Assembly (NCBI GenBank): GCA_002381865.1
Contig: DFYO01000058.1
Location: forward strand, 19,238-83,237
Direction of reading: 5' to 3'
DNA from: Clostridiales bacterium UBA4080
Lineage (GTDB): Bacteria; Bacillota; Clostridia; Lachnospirales; Vallitaleaceae
DNA: 64,000 nucleotides
Part shown: in pieces, positions 38,356-48,782 of the stretch
How positions within the stretch are numbered: position 1 is the stretch's first letter
Layout: each line of letters opens with the position of its first letter
The notes under the pieces: generated by a model
Told to the model about the DNA's origin: nothing
Seen by the model: only the letters and a program-made list of their open reading frames with translations
Databases searched by the model: none
Made by a program: the position numbers and the translations under genes

Positions 38356-39993
38356 AATCTCAACACCCTTATAGTAATATTCAAGAATTTGCTTGTAATT
38401 ATAACCTTTTTTTGCCATACCCTTTGCACCAGACTGACTCATTCCCACTCCGTGTCCATAACCCTGTCCAATAAAAATATAGGTTTCTGGTTTTCCTTGA
38501 ATCAAGGCAATTGAATTACTGTTATCATCTGAAAAAGCAATTATCTGATCCTTTGAAGTATTTAATTCAACCGTTCCCTGTGTTCCAGTAACAACATAAG
38601 CTCCTATTAAATTACCTGAATTTTTTCCTGCGGAGTTGACGGCCAAAAAGCTGGTATTTGCCTTATCAGAAGGTCTAATAAGTGTAAATTTTCTGCTCTT
38701 TAAACCCATCCAACTACTTATTGTCTCTTTTACAAGCTTATATTCTCCTGTCTCTCCTATTACAGTCATAGTCATTGCTCTTCCTGAAGTACTGTAGCTA
38801 TCAATTTTCAAATCCAAAATTTCGCCAATATCAATCCCTTTTGCTGCAAGTTTATTCTTAATCTGAGAAGCTGTAAGTGTTACTGACCATGGTTGTGCAG
38901 CTGGTTCGTTTTCGTAGCTATCAGGTACGCCTTTAAGATATGCTACCGTTCCACCCCAGACATTTTGACTGTCTTCAGTATGTCCTCCGCTTGTTGAAAA
39001 AAACACTGCCGGAATTACATTTCCTGCATAATATATCGCTTTTCCCGCCGTTTCATTAACCGCTTGATTACAGGTAGCCGCTTCCGACGAAAACCCTTTA
39101 TATGCTTGAGAAATAACTGTATCACAAATCATATATTTTTCTTTCGGATATTTTCTTGCAACAAAAGCATTATAATAGGCATAGCTTCTTGCAGCAACTG
39201 CTTGTGCTTTAAGTGCTTCCTTTGGCCATGAGCTATACATTTCTGATGGTACTACCCCATACAAATATTCTTCCATATCAATTACATTTATTGCTGTTAC
39301 ACCACTTTTTCCATATCTTCCAATTTCAATTATCCCTCTATAGCTCCTGCTTCCTAAGCTAATAGCATATACCCCTTTTAGAATGTCATTTGTTTTAAAG
39401 GCTGCCTGAGCTATCTCATTTTCCATTAAAACTTCACCCTCACTAAAGTTCATAATTGTTCTTAATGCATTATCTTTATATATCGTAAAGCTCAAGTGAG
39501 TACCTGCATCTGCCTCAGCTTTAATTTTTTCCGCCTCATCATTATTCTTAGCTCCCTTAATATATACCTTCCATATTCCTGTAGAAATATTTGCAGATAC
39601 TGTATCAAAACCCTTCTCCTTCAAAGTGATAGCGACTTCGTTACATTCAATATAATCTGAAAACGTTTCGTTAGAAGCAACATAAATATCTGTTGCAGGC
39701 TTAAATATATATCCATTATCAGAAGTAAATACATTTTCTGATTGCCACTTGTCATTAATATTATAACCTAAAACAAGTGTCTTATTAGCAATCGTTATTG
39801 TAGCTTTCCCTTCATAAAGCTCCTTTAATCCAACTCTAAGCTTTTCTTGAAAGACAGAAGCAGAATTTATATTTGAAAAGGCAAAGGTGATGGCCATAAA
39901 TACAGCTAGCCCCAAAAACCAATATGTTTTTTTAGCACGTACTCTAATTATTCTATTATAACTATCTATAATTATATTTTTCATTGTATCCAT
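38350..39993 (-). CDS. SpoIID/LytB-domain protein
   Basis: Membrane-anchored protein of 547 residues related to SpoIID, a lytic transglycosylase of engulfment, and to LytB. One helix lies at about 25-45 (TYWFLGLAVFMAITFAF). A SPOR-like region follows (around 120-160), then the SpoIID domain with VVPSEMYSSWPKEALKAQAV and the late GYGHGVGMSQSGAKGMA motif. The length is far greater than that of classical SpoIID (about 340), and there is no spoIIQ or spoIIID next to it. It is thus more likely a general wall-active paralogue. It lies 53 bases after pheT and may be read from the pheST transcript. Confidence 0.9.
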   Translation of the reverse strand: MDTMKNIIIDSYNRIIRVRAKKTYWFLGLAVFMAITFAFSNINSASVFQEKLRVGLKELYEGKATITIANKTLVLGYNINDKWQSENVFTSDNGYIFKPATDIYVASNETFSDYIECNEVAITLKEKGFDTVSANISTGIWKVYIKGAKNNDEAEKIKAEADAGTHLSFTIYKDNALRTIMNFSEGEVLMENEIAQAAFKTNDILKGVYAISLGSRSYRGIIEIGRYGKSGVTAINVIDMEEYLYGVVPSEMYSSWPKEALKAQAVAARSYAYYNAFVARKYPKEKYMICDTVISQAYKGFSSEAATCNQAVNETAGKAIYYAGNVIPAVFFSTSGGHTEDSQNVWGGTVAYLKGVPDSYENEPAAQPWSVTLTASQIKNKLAAKGIDIGEILDLKIDSYSTSGRAMTMTVIGETGEYKLVKETISSWMGLKSRKFTLIRPSDKANTSFLAVNSAGKNSGNLIGAYVVTGTQGTVELNTSKDQIIAFSDDNSNSIALIQGKPETYIFIGQGYGHGVGMSQSGAKGMAKKGYNYKQILEYYYKGVEIK

Positions 39994-40046
39994 GGCATCC
40001 TCCTTTTTATTAATAAGTATTATTTTATCATTTGTTTTTAGAAAAA

Positions 40047-42431
40047 TTATCTAAGCTTTGCCCCTAGTTCATATTCTAGACCATTTAATATTTTTGTCAT
40101 AAGCTTATTAATTTCATTTTCCTCAAGCGTATGATCTGATCTAAATACCAGCGAATAAGCAATTGATTTATAGCCCTGCTCAATCTGACTTCCTTTGTAT
40201 ACATCAAATAAATTATAGCTTTCTAATATCTTCCCGCCTCTTTGGTTAATTACTTGTTCAATATCTTGTACTATTACTTCATCCTTAACCAAAAATGCAA
40301 TATCTCTGTTAACTGCCGGATATTTTGCTACTGTTGTATAATTATGGTCTAAATTAGAATTTTGAGTAATCTGCTCCATATCTAAAACTGCAATATAGCT
40401 TCTTTCTTTTATTTGATATTCATCTAAAGTATCGGGATGTACCTCCCCAATAAATCCTATACATTCCTTGTTAATTAATATCTCTGCATTTCTTCCAGGG
40501 TGAAGAAATTCCAACTTTGAATAAGGCTTATAGGAAAGCTTATCATAAAATCCTAGCTTATCAATTAATGTTTCTACAATTCCTTTAACACTATAAAAAT
40601 CACAGGAACCATAAGCTCCAATTGTCAGCTTAAGCTTTTCATCTGGCAATTCATTAATCAACTGAGAGTTTGGAATATAAACACTGCCAAGCTCATATAA
40701 TCTGACGTTTTCATTTCTTCTGCTATAATTTAGTGCTAAAGAATTAAGCATTCCATTAACTGTCTGAGTTCTCATATTACTAAAATCTTCACCTAATGGA
40801 TTCATAATTGCCATAGTATTTCTAAGCGGGCTATTGTCTTGAAGCCCAAGCTTATTTAAAACCCTCGGACTTTCAAAAGAATACGTCATTGCCTCACAAA
40901 GTCCACAGCTTTCCATTATAATTCTAGTGTAATCCTCTATTTTTTGTTTAAATGTCTTTTTGCCTACAGTAGGTGTTCCTGTTGCAAGAGTTACAGGAAT
41001 ATTGTCATATCCAAATATTCTAGCAACTTCTTCTGCAAGGTCTGCTTCTCTTGTTATATCAGGTCTAAACGTTGGTGCAATAATGGTTTTTGAACTTTTG
41101 TCTACTTGAAATTCTAGCTTTTCAAATATTCTAACCATTTCATCTTCGCTGATTGCTGTTCCTAATAATTTATTGATATTTTTGGTATTGTATTCAACTG
41201 AAACAGGTTTTCTTATATCAGGATATACATCTAGTACTCCCTGCATTATTTTGCCTGCACCAAGCTCTTCAATAAGTTGACAAGCTCTGTTGATTGCATG
41301 CTCTACATTATTTGGGTCAAGATGTTTTTCAAATTTGGTTGATGCGTCCGTTCTGATTCCAAGCTTTTTAGCTGTATGTCTAATGCTCGTTCCATTGAAA
41401 TTAGCTGCTTCAAATAAAATAGTCGTAGTTTTATCAGTAATTTTAGTATTATCTCCACCTATTACCCCTGCAATTGCTATTGGTTTTTTTGCATCTGCAA
41501 TAACAAGCATACTTGAGTCAAGAATACGCTCTTCATTATCAAGTGTAACTATTTTTTCATCTTTTTCGGCAGTTCTGATAATGATTTCATTTCCTTCAAG
41601 TGTCTCTACATCAAATGCATGCATTGGCTGACCCATTTCCATTAAAATAAAGTTTGTAATATCAACTATATTATTAATCGGTCTTAAGCCTGCAGCACGT
41701 AATTTCTTTTGCATCCATGCTGGAGATGGCTCAATTTTAACATCCTTAATAATTTTCCCCATATATCTAGCACAAAGCTTTTCATCTTTAATTGTAACCT
41801 TTGCATAATCCTCTGGATTTCCATCAATCTCATTATAGTTTAAGCTAGGAAGCTTTAGCTCTTTATTGAAGGTTGCTGACGCTTCTCTAGCAATTCCTAT
41901 TATGCTAAAGCAGTCTGGCCTATTTGAAGTAACCTCATATTCTACAATAGTATCATCTAATCCAAATATCGATTTGACATCATAACCTAATTCATATTCT
42001 TTATCAAAAATATATATTCCATATTCTGGTGCCTCTGGATATTCTTCTCTTGAAAGACCAAATTCTTCAATTGAACAGAACATCCCTTCAGATTCAACTC
42101 CTCTGAGCTTACCCTTTTTAATTTTTAAACCACCCGCAAGAGATGCTCCGTGCAATGCTACTGGAACATAATCATTTACCTTAATATTTGTGGCTGCTGT
42201 AACTATCTGTAATATTGTATTACCTATATCTACCTTTGTAACCTGAAGTTTATCTGCATCAGGATGTTTTTCTATTTCTAGAATTTTTCCTACTACTACG
42301 TTTTCAATTTCTTCTCCCAGTTGCTCGTAGGTTTCCACCTTTGTTCCTGACATTGTCATTTTATCTGTATATGTTACAATATCACAATCTATATCCACAT
42401 AATCTTTTAACCATTTCATTGGTACATTCAT
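40047..42431 (-). CDS. pheT: Phenylalanyl-tRNA synthetase beta subunit
   Basis: Large subunit of the tetrameric enzyme that charges tRNA-Phe. The 794 residues are full length: an N-terminal OB-fold tRNA-binding domain (VVGKILEIEKHPDADKLQV), the B3/B4 editing domain (RPDCFSIIGIARE), the B5 domain, a synthetase-like core and the C-terminal anticodon-binding FDX-ACB domain (YPAVNRDIAFLV). GGAGG precedes the ATG, and pheS ends 11 bases upstream. Confidence 0.98.
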   Translation of the reverse strand: MNVPMKWLKDYVDIDCDIVTYTDKMTMSGTKVETYEQLGEEIENVVVGKILEIEKHPDADKLQVTKVDIGNTILQIVTAATNIKVNDYVPVALHGASLAGGLKIKKGKLRGVESEGMFCSIEEFGLSREEYPEAPEYGIYIFDKEYELGYDVKSIFGLDDTIVEYEVTSNRPDCFSIIGIAREASATFNKELKLPSLNYNEIDGNPEDYAKVTIKDEKLCARYMGKIIKDVKIEPSPAWMQKKLRAAGLRPINNIVDITNFILMEMGQPMHAFDVETLEGNEIIIRTAEKDEKIVTLDNEERILDSSMLVIADAKKPIAIAGVIGGDNTKITDKTTTILFEAANFNGTSIRHTAKKLGIRTDASTKFEKHLDPNNVEHAINRACQLIEELGAGKIMQGVLDVYPDIRKPVSVEYNTKNINKLLGTAISEDEMVRIFEKLEFQVDKSSKTIIAPTFRPDITREADLAEEVARIFGYDNIPVTLATGTPTVGKKTFKQKIEDYTRIIMESCGLCEAMTYSFESPRVLNKLGLQDNSPLRNTMAIMNPLGEDFSNMRTQTVNGMLNSLALNYSRRNENVRLYELGSVYIPNSQLINELPDEKLKLTIGAYGSCDFYSVKGIVETLIDKLGFYDKLSYKPYSKLEFLHPGRNAEILINKECIGFIGEVHPDTLDEYQIKERSYIAVLDMEQITQNSNLDHNYTTVAKYPAVNRDIAFLVKDEVIVQDIEQVINQRGGKILESYNLFDVYKGSQIEQGYKSIAYSLVFRSDHTLEENEINKLMTKILNGLEYELGAKLR

Positions 42432-42442
42432 TGTGCTGCCTC

Positions 42443-43462
42443 CTAAAATTGTTTTAAAAATCTTACATCGTTTTCATAGAATAATCTTAAATCTTCAATT
42501 CCATAACGAAGCATTGTTAATCTTTCCAATCCCATTCCAAAAGCAAATCCGCTATATTCCTTCGGATCAATTCCTGACATTTCCAACACCTTTGGATGAA
42601 CCATTCCGCAGCCTAATACCTCTATCCAGCCAGAACCTTTGCAAATTCTACAGCCTTCTCCGCCACACATTACACAGGACACATCCATTTCTGCACTTGG
42701 CTCTGTAAACGGAAAATAGTGCGGTCTGAATTTGACTTTTACCTTGTCTCCAAAAACCTCTTTTGCAAACTCAGCTAATGCACCTTTTAAATCCGCCATA
42801 GTAATATTTTTATCAATTACAAGTCCTTCTACCTGGTGAAAAACTGGTGAATGTGTTGCATCTACTTCATCTGAACGGTAAACTCTTCCCGGAGCTATTA
42901 TTCTGATAGGAGGCTGGTTTTTTTCCATTACCCTAACTTGAACTGGTGAAGTAGCAGTTCTAAGCATTATATCTTTATTAAAATAAAAGGTATCCTGCTC
43001 ATCTCTTGCTGCATGATTTTCAGGTATATTTAATGCTTCAAAATTATAATAATCGTTTTCTATCTCCGGACCTTCTGCAATAGAATAACCCATTCCAATA
43101 AAAATATCCTTTAAGTCATCTAAAACAATATTCATTGGATGCTTGTTTCCTAATGTTGTTTTTTTTGCTGGCATAGTTACATCAATTGTTTCAGTCGCAA
43201 GTTGAATATCTCTTAACGCTTTTGCAAGCTTATTCTTAGCGTTTTCCAAGCTAGCTTCTATATCTTCTCTTACTTCATTTGCAAGCTTTCCAATTAAAGG
43301 TCTTTCTTCCTCTGTAAGATCCTTCATACCTCTTAAAACTCCTGTTAATTCTCCCTTTTTACCAAGAATCATAACACGAATTTCATCTAGTTTTTTTAAA
43401 TCATCTGCTTCAGTTATATGCTTGATTGCTTTTTCCTGAATCTGTTTAAGTGTTTCTTTCAT
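42443..43462 (-). CDS. pheS: Phenylalanyl-tRNA synthetase alpha subunit
   Basis: Catalytic subunit, 339 residues. It has an N-terminal coiled coil and class II motifs, including HPMNIVLDD, the motif 2 region [16 protein letters not shown] and the motif 3 region [16 protein letters not shown] Cys-rich stretch [17 protein letters not shown] is characteristic of this subunit in several Bacillota. The start is the ATG after GAAGGAG. A longer frame would translate the T-box leader, so it is rejected. Confidence 0.98.
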   Translation of the reverse strand: MKETLKQIQEKAIKHITEADDLKKLDEIRVMILGKKGELTGVLRGMKDLTEEERPLIGKLANEVREDIEASLENAKNKLAKALRDIQLATETIDVTMPAKKTTLGNKHPMNIVLDDLKDIFIGMGYSIAEGPEIENDYYNFEALNIPENHAARDEQDTFYFNKDIMLRTATSPVQVRVMEKNQPPIRIIAPGRVYRSDEVDATHSPVFHQVEGLVIDKNITMADLKGALAEFAKEVFGDKVKVKFRPHYFPFTEPSAEMDVSCVMCGGEGCRICKGSGWIEVLGCGMVHPKVLEMSGIDPKEYSGFAFGMGLERLTMLRYGIEDLRLFYENDVRFLKQF

Positions 43463-43487
43463 TATTTTGCTCCTTCTACTATTTTTA

Positions 43488-43737
43488 TGCAATAAAAAAG
43501 CTCCATCCCAAAGGGACCGAACTATCGGTGGTACCACCCTAATTCTTATGAAATACTCATAAGCACTTAAGTCTGCTTAACGCGCAGAAATCGATAAAGC
43601 CTACTTAGGTTCAGCTTTATAGTTCACGTGAGAAATTCATTATACCAAAAATCATAAAGACACTTTCAGCCAAAGGTGTCTTCTCTCTGGATGTTCTGGC
43701 ATGACTACTTTGCACGATCATCACTTTTTCCTACGTT
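43488..43737 (-). promoter_or_regulatory. T-box leader of pheST
   Basis: tRNA-sensing leader on the minus strand. The Stem I part has AGAGAG and the terminal-loop segments. The antiterminator holds AGGGTGGTACCACCG (43527-43541), the bulge that pairs with the tRNA CCA end. The intrinsic terminator follows at about 43494-43522, with a 10 of 11 bp stem and a T run. A UUC (Phe) codon sits at 43632-43634 directly before the basal helix TCAC (pairing with GTGA), which fits the specifier. Confidence 0.92.
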
Positions 43738-43738
43738 T

Positions 43739-43766
43739 ATGATACCATAAAACATTTATATGTCAA
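43739..43766 (-). promoter_or_regulatory. Promoter of pheST
   Basis: TTGACA (43761-43766) and TATCAT (43739-43744) with a 16-base spacer and TG one base before the -10, immediately upstream of the T-box. Confidence 0.7.
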
Positions 43767-43816
43767 GGCCAAATACCAAAAGTACCAATAATTTCTGTTA
43801 ATAAGAATTCTATGAA

Positions 43817-45601
43817 TTAATTAAGCTTTTCCATTATTTCTCCTACCATTTCTGCTCTATTAAACGGCGTCATAAAATAAAAGCCATCCACATGATTTTT
43901 TAGCTTTTGACCAACCTCAACTGCAATTTTTATACCTTGTGTTTGTGCCTCTTCTCTTGACATATCCGGTGAAAAACTATTAATAATATCTGCAGGTATA
44001 TTCATTCCAGCAAATTCATTATCAATAAATCTAGCATTTTTATAACTTACTAAGGGCAATATACCTCCTAAAATCTTTATTCCAGTTCTCTTTTTAATAA
44101 TAATAATATTATCTATATCCTTTTGAGTAAATATTGGCTGCGTGAGCAAATAGCTTGCACCCGCTTGTTTCTTAAGTAATACCTTTTCAATAATTCTTTC
44201 AATATTTGCTGCCTGTGGATTCAATGCTCCTCCATAGTAAAACCCTTCTTCATCAGAGAATTCTTCGTTCATTTCTTTTATTAGTGACATAAGCTTTATA
44301 GAATTCATATTGAAAACACTTTTGACCTCTCCCTTAGCATCTTCTGGCAACGGGTCTCCTGTTACAAATAAAAAGTTCCTAATATTTTCAACAAAGGAAG
44401 CGGAAATCAATGCCTTAAGTGCAATTATGTTTTTGTCTCTACAGCACACATGTGGCATTACATCTATACCCACCTCTCTATATATTTTAGCTGACATCAT
44501 AAGTGAATCAAGTCGCATTTTTCCTAATGGTGAATCGGCTATTGTAATTATATCAGCCTTCTTATCTTTTAAAATATGAGCCGCTTCCATTAATTTTGAA
44601 ACGTCATAACCAAATGGAGGGTCTATTTCAACTGCATTTACAAACTCACCCCTTTGCAGTTTATCCCTAAAGGTATTATCCCTAATTGTAATTATAGTCT
44701 TTTTAATACTCTTTCCTTGTGATTTTTTCTTAATTTCTAAATTTTTATCTGCAAGAACATCACATATTTTTTTAATGTGCTCAGGAGTAGTACCACAACA
44801 GCCTCCTACAATTTTAACTCCGTATTTGCAAATTTCTGCTACCGTTTCAGCAAAATAATCCGAATTATTCTGATAAACTGTTCTATCCATTATTTTTTCA
44901 GGATAACCTGCATTCGGTATCGCAGCAAAATTAACCGCTGAAATATCTGCACTTTTTATTAGTTTTAATTGATGTCCTGCACCTGCACCACAATTAAATC
45001 CTGCTGCAATGATTCCCTTCATATCCTTTATAGCTTCAATTATTTTTCTATAGCTTAGTCCTCTTTTAGAATAACCATGCATATTTACAGAAAACAGAGC
45101 AATTATCTCAGCTTGAGGATTCATACTATTAATATGCTCTGCAAGTTCTCTTATTTCCTCTGGAGAAGCAAAGGTTTCAAGCACAAAAACCTTTGCCCCT
45201 AGTTCAAGAAACCTATCAGCAATTCTTTTATACTCCAAAATAATATCTTCTTGTAAAACAGCTTCTCTTTCAGCAATTGGACCAATTGAGCATCCAATAA
45301 AGCAGTCTTTGTCTTTTGCTGCTTGCAATGCAATTTCATATCCCGCTTTAATAATCATATACCTCTGACTTTCAGTACACTTTAAGTCATATTTATTTGC
45401 TGCAAAGGTATTAGTTCTTATAAGCTTTGCTCCTGCCTGTATATATTTTGTGTGAATATTATTAATAGTATTCGGCATATCCAGGTTAGCATTTTCACAA
45501 ATGTCCTTATAATCTGGTTCAAGCGAAGCAAAATATGTTCCCATAGCTCCGTCAAAAAGCAGTATGTTATTTACTAGATATTCTTTTATTGTATTATTCA
45601 T
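43817..45601 (-). CDS. yitJ: Bifunctional homocysteine S-methyltransferase / 5,10-methylene-THF reductase
   Basis: Fusion of two methionine-pathway enzymes, 594 residues. The N-terminal part (about 1-290) is a zinc-dependent homocysteine methyltransferase with ligands in GFNCGAG and GGCCGTTPEHI. The C-terminal part (about 315-590) is a MetF-like flavin reductase (AVEIDPPFG, FVTGDPL, LTQPIFTQKDI). The same architecture is known from YitJ-like proteins. The cobalamin domain of MetH is absent from this protein and would have to be supplied by another protein for full methionine synthesis. The ribosome site (CGGGA) is weak. I see no SAM riboswitch in the 85-base gap upstream. Confidence 0.94.
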   Translation of the reverse strand: MNNTIKEYLVNNILLFDGAMGTYFASLEPDYKDICENANLDMPNTINNIHTKYIQAGAKLIRTNTFAANKYDLKCTESQRYMIIKAGYEIALQAAKDKDCFIGCSIGPIAEREAVLQEDIILEYKRIADRFLELGAKVFVLETFASPEEIRELAEHINSMNPQAEIIALFSVNMHGYSKRGLSYRKIIEAIKDMKGIIAAGFNCGAGAGHQLKLIKSADISAVNFAAIPNAGYPEKIMDRTVYQNNSDYFAETVAEICKYGVKIVGGCCGTTPEHIKKICDVLADKNLEIKKKSQGKSIKKTIITIRDNTFRDKLQRGEFVNAVEIDPPFGYDVSKLMEAAHILKDKKADIITIADSPLGKMRLDSLMMSAKIYREVGIDVMPHVCCRDKNIIALKALISASFVENIRNFLFVTGDPLPEDAKGEVKSVFNMNSIKLMSLIKEMNEEFSDEEGFYYGGALNPQAANIERIIEKVLLKKQAGASYLLTQPIFTQKDIDNIIIIKKRTGIKILGGILPLVSYKNARFIDNEFAGMNIPADIINSFSPDMSREEAQTQGIKIAVEVGQKLKNHVDGFYFMTPFNRAEMVGEIMEKLN

Positions 45602-45686
45602 ATTAAATCCCGCTTTCTATTTATGCTATATTTATTGTTAATTCAGCTATTGCTACCACCAATATTAATAAGCCTTATATTTCAAT

Positions 45687-47771
45687 TTATATTTTTTTAC
45701 TAGAAAACCCTTTATAATTTAATTCAAGCTGGTGCTTAGTGTTTTCTGAAACAAAAACTCCTTTTTCTAAAAGCTCAAGTATGATTGCTTCGTTTATTAA
45801 TAAACCTTCTTTCTCTAATACATTTTTCCAAATAGTCATTTTGCATCCATTCTTCCATTCACTGCACCCAAATGCTTTTGAATTCTCAATAAGATTGCCT
45901 TTTTTGCAAACCGGACAGGTTCCAAGCACCTTAGCTGGCTTTCTTTTTGTCGAAGCCCTTTTATTGGATTTTTCCTCTGCAAAAACTTCATTACCCTTTG
46001 TGCTTTGAGTTGATTGCACCAGATAATCAACAAATCTAGATATACTTTCCATAAATCTAGTCATTTCTAGCTCTCCCTGGCTAATTTTGTTTAATGCTTT
46101 TTCCCATTTCCCCGTTGTTTCAGGAGATTTAAGCTCCTCAGGAATGATATTAATCAATGATATACCTTTTGGTGTCGGAAATAAAGCCTTGCCTTTTCTT
46201 ATTATGTAATCAACCTGTATCAATCTTTCAATAATGCCAGCTCTAGTTGCAGGAGTTCCAAATCCCGACGCTTTTAACTGTTCCTTTAATTCTTCATCCT
46301 CTACAAATCTGCCTGCATTTTCCATTGCACTTAAAAGAGTTCCCTCCGTAAAGGGTTTAGGAGGAGAGGTTTGTTTTTTTAAGAGCTCAATTTGCTCAAT
46401 TAAACGAATGTCGCCTTTTTGTATTAGAGGTAATTCCTGTTCCTTATCATCTTTAGATGCAATATAAAGGCTTTTCCATCCTTTTTGTGTAATTATTTTC
46501 CCTTTAACAGCGAACCTTTCTTTTTCTGCTTCAAGAATAATTTCTGTTGTTTCAAATAAAAAATCATCATAAAAAACTGCAATAAATCTTTTTACAATAA
46601 GCTGATATATATTTAATTCTTCCCTTGATAATTTATCAAGTTTTGGTGTTACATCTGTAGGAATAATTGCATGGTGATCTGTAACCTTGGAATTATCAAT
46701 TATTCTTTTAGTAAACTTTAAAGCGCCTTTATCTAAAACAGTTTTTATTGCCCTGCTGTAGGGCTCGACATTTATTTTATCCATTGTCTGCTTTACTTTA
46801 CTTTTCATATCATCGCTTAAATACCTGCTATCTGTTCTTGGATAAGTAATCATCTTTCTTTTTTCATAAAGCGATTGAGCTATACTTAATACCTCTTGGG
46901 CAGTATATCCGTAATTCTTATTTCCATCTCTTTGAAGCTCTGTTAAATCATACAGCAAAGGAGGCAGCTCTTTTTTATTAGATTTTGATATTTTTTTTAC
47001 AATTGCTTCCTTATTAAACACCTTTTTTTCAATTTCAATAGCATCTTTTTCTTCAAATATTTTAGTTTCAGAAGGTTTTTTATCAAACCATGTTCCAGAA
47101 AAATCTCCAAAATTAGCTACTAGCTCATAATAATCCTTCGGAACAAAATCATCTATTTCCTTCTGTCTTTGTACAATTAATGCAAGTGTTGGTGTCTGTA
47201 CTCTACCAATACTTAGCAAAACATTGTTTTGTGTAGTATAGGCTCTTGTAGCATTTATTCCCACAAGCCAATCTGCTTCCGAACGGCATTTGGCACTATA
47301 ATACAAATTATCATAGTTGCTTCCATCCTTTAGCTTTTCAAATCCCTCTGTAATTGCTTTATCTGTCATACTAGATATCCATAGTCTTTTAAAAGGCTTC
47401 TTACAATTAAAATAATTATATATATATCTAAAAATCAGCTCTCCTTCACGCCCGCTATCTGTTGCACAAATTAATGCAGCAACATCCTTTCTGTTTACAA
47501 GTTCCTTTATTATTTTTAACTGCTTGAAGGTTTTACTATAGGGCTTTGTTGTTATTTGTTTTGGAACAATAGGCAAGTCTTTGTAGTTCCATCTTTTATA
47601 TTTTTTATCATAATCCTCTGGTTCACATAGAGTAATCAAATGACCAATTGCCCAAGTAATTACATAAGCCTCTCCTTCAATATAACCATCGCCCTTTTTA
47701 TTACAACCAAGCACTTTAGCTATGTCTCTTGCAACTGATGGTTTTTCGGCAATAATAAGCTCTTTAGTCAT
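45687..47771 (-). CDS. topB: DNA topoisomerase III
   Basis: Type IA topoisomerase that decatenates DNA. The 694-residue protein has the Toprim domain (LIIAEKPSVARDIAKVLG, and DSGREGELIFRY with the acidic metal site), the catalytic Tyr in MITYPRTDSRYLS, and a C-terminal zinc-ribbon-like segment (CPVCKKGNL with GCSEWKNGCK). The overall length and motif pattern fit chromosomal TopB and not only the plasmid-borne forms. AGAGGAG precedes the ATG. Confidence 0.95.
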   Translation of the reverse strand: MTKELIIAEKPSVARDIAKVLGCNKKGDGYIEGEAYVITWAIGHLITLCEPEDYDKKYKRWNYKDLPIVPKQITTKPYSKTFKQLKIIKELVNRKDVAALICATDSGREGELIFRYIYNYFNCKKPFKRLWISSMTDKAITEGFEKLKDGSNYDNLYYSAKCRSEADWLVGINATRAYTTQNNVLLSIGRVQTPTLALIVQRQKEIDDFVPKDYYELVANFGDFSGTWFDKKPSETKIFEEKDAIEIEKKVFNKEAIVKKISKSNKKELPPLLYDLTELQRDGNKNYGYTAQEVLSIAQSLYEKRKMITYPRTDSRYLSDDMKSKVKQTMDKINVEPYSRAIKTVLDKGALKFTKRIIDNSKVTDHHAIIPTDVTPKLDKLSREELNIYQLIVKRFIAVFYDDFLFETTEIILEAEKERFAVKGKIITQKGWKSLYIASKDDKEQELPLIQKGDIRLIEQIELLKKQTSPPKPFTEGTLLSAMENAGRFVEDEELKEQLKASGFGTPATRAGIIERLIQVDYIIRKGKALFPTPKGISLINIIPEELKSPETTGKWEKALNKISQGELEMTRFMESISRFVDYLVQSTQSTKGNEVFAEEKSNKRASTKRKPAKVLGTCPVCKKGNLIENSKAFGCSEWKNGCKMTIWKNVLEKEGLLINEAIILELLEKGVFVSENTKHQLELNYKGFSSKKI

Positions 47772-47895
47772 TTTTTCTCCTCTTTTTATAGCATAATCTT
47801 AATACTTCACACGAATTTCCTTAGGTTAAATATTATATCACAAAAATCCTTGTTATGAGAAGCAAGATAGTATTCTTTTATAATTTTCTGGGTGT

Positions 47896-47924
47896 TTGAC
47901 AAGCTAGCTAGTATGTTATATATT
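47896..47924 (+). promoter_or_regulatory. Promoter of the LUD-domain gene
   Basis: TTGACA (47896-47901) and TATATT (47919-47924) with a 17-base spacer. The spacer begins with the palindrome AGCTAGCT, which may be a binding site. Confidence 0.65.
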
Positions 47925-47955
47925 ATTTAAAATACTAGAATTTAGGAGTGATATA

Positions 47956-48594
47956 ATGTCTGCTAAAAAAGAGTTTTATCAAAAGCAAGCTACTACAATT
48001 ATTAACAATCTAGAAAAACGAAATATGAGCGGTTATTATTGCTCTACTTCGACTGAAGCTATTGCATTAGCTATTTCTATGATGGAGCAAGGTTCATCAA
48101 TATCCTGGGGCGGTTCAATGACACTTTCAGATATGGGAATGCTTTCTGCTTTAGAAAAAGAACCTTATGTTCTTATAGACCGAAGAACAGCTTCTTCCCC
48201 TGAAGCGGTTCGTGAAGTATATCTTAAGGCATTTAATGCTGATTACTATCTGACTAGCGCCAATGCAATAACTATTGATGGTGAGCTAATTAATATAGAC
48301 GGAACTGGTAACAGAGTTGCAGCATTAATATATGGACCCAAAAACGTTATCGTAGTTGCTGGAATGAACAAGGTTGTTACAGACCAGCAAAGTGGTATTG
48401 AACGAGTTAGGAATATTGCTTCTCCTCCTAATACAATTAGAATAGGTCATACACAAACGCCTTGTTACTCTACTGGCATCTGCCATGACTGTAAAAGTCC
48501 GGAGTGTATTTGTTGTCAGATAGTTGTTACCAGATTTGGAAAAACTAAGGATAGAATAAAGGTAATTCTTGTAGGTGAAAGCTTAGGCTATTAA
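47956..48594 (+). CDS. LUD-domain protein (lactate utilization, DUF162)
   Basis: Protein of 212 residues of the LutC/YkgG fold superfamily, related to parts of the LutABC lactate oxidase. It has SISWGGSMTLSDMG and the family segment VIVVAGMNKVV. The C-terminus has a cysteine cluster (TPCYSTGICHDCKSPECICC) characteristic of the stand-alone clostridial branch, which could bind metal or an Fe-S cluster. No lutA or lutB gene is near, so a role in lactate use is not supported here. It has its own promoter and terminator. Confidence 0.9.
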   Translation: MSAKKEFYQKQATTIINNLEKRNMSGYYCSTSTEAIALAISMMEQGSSISWGGSMTLSDMGMLSALEKEPYVLIDRRTASSPEAVREVYLKAFNADYYLTSANAITIDGELINIDGTGNRVAALIYGPKNVIVVAGMNKVVTDQQSGIERVRNIASPPNTIRIGHTQTPCYSTGICHDCKSPECICCQIVVTRFGKTKDRIKVILVGESLGY

Positions 48595-48599
48595 TAGCC

Positions 48600-48674
48600 A
48601 AAAACAACGGTTAAAATTTTGTGACCTCAAAAGACAATCAGCCTTTTGACACACATATTTTTACCGTTGTTTTT
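48600..48674. terminator. Terminator after the LUD gene
   Basis: Twelve-base arms AAAAACAACGGT and ACCGTTGTTTTT enclose an inner hairpin (TCAAAAG/CTTTTGA). The T run at the plus-strand end fits termination of the LUD gene. Confidence 0.7.
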
Positions 48675-48782
48675 ATATGCAGCTCTTTATTAAAATCAAA
48701 ATATTGTTTGCCAATTTTTTTATATTCATATAAACCAAATCATTCTTTACTTGAGCAAGCAAAAACACATTTATTTTAATAA

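Noticed and set aside
43463..43537. A 25-residue N-terminal extension of PheS
   Set aside because: It would translate the T-box antiterminator and terminator. The ATG at 43462 has a proper ribosome site.
43767..45686. SAM riboswitch for the YitJ-type gene
   Set aside because: The upstream gap of 85 bases is too short and shows no S-box elements.
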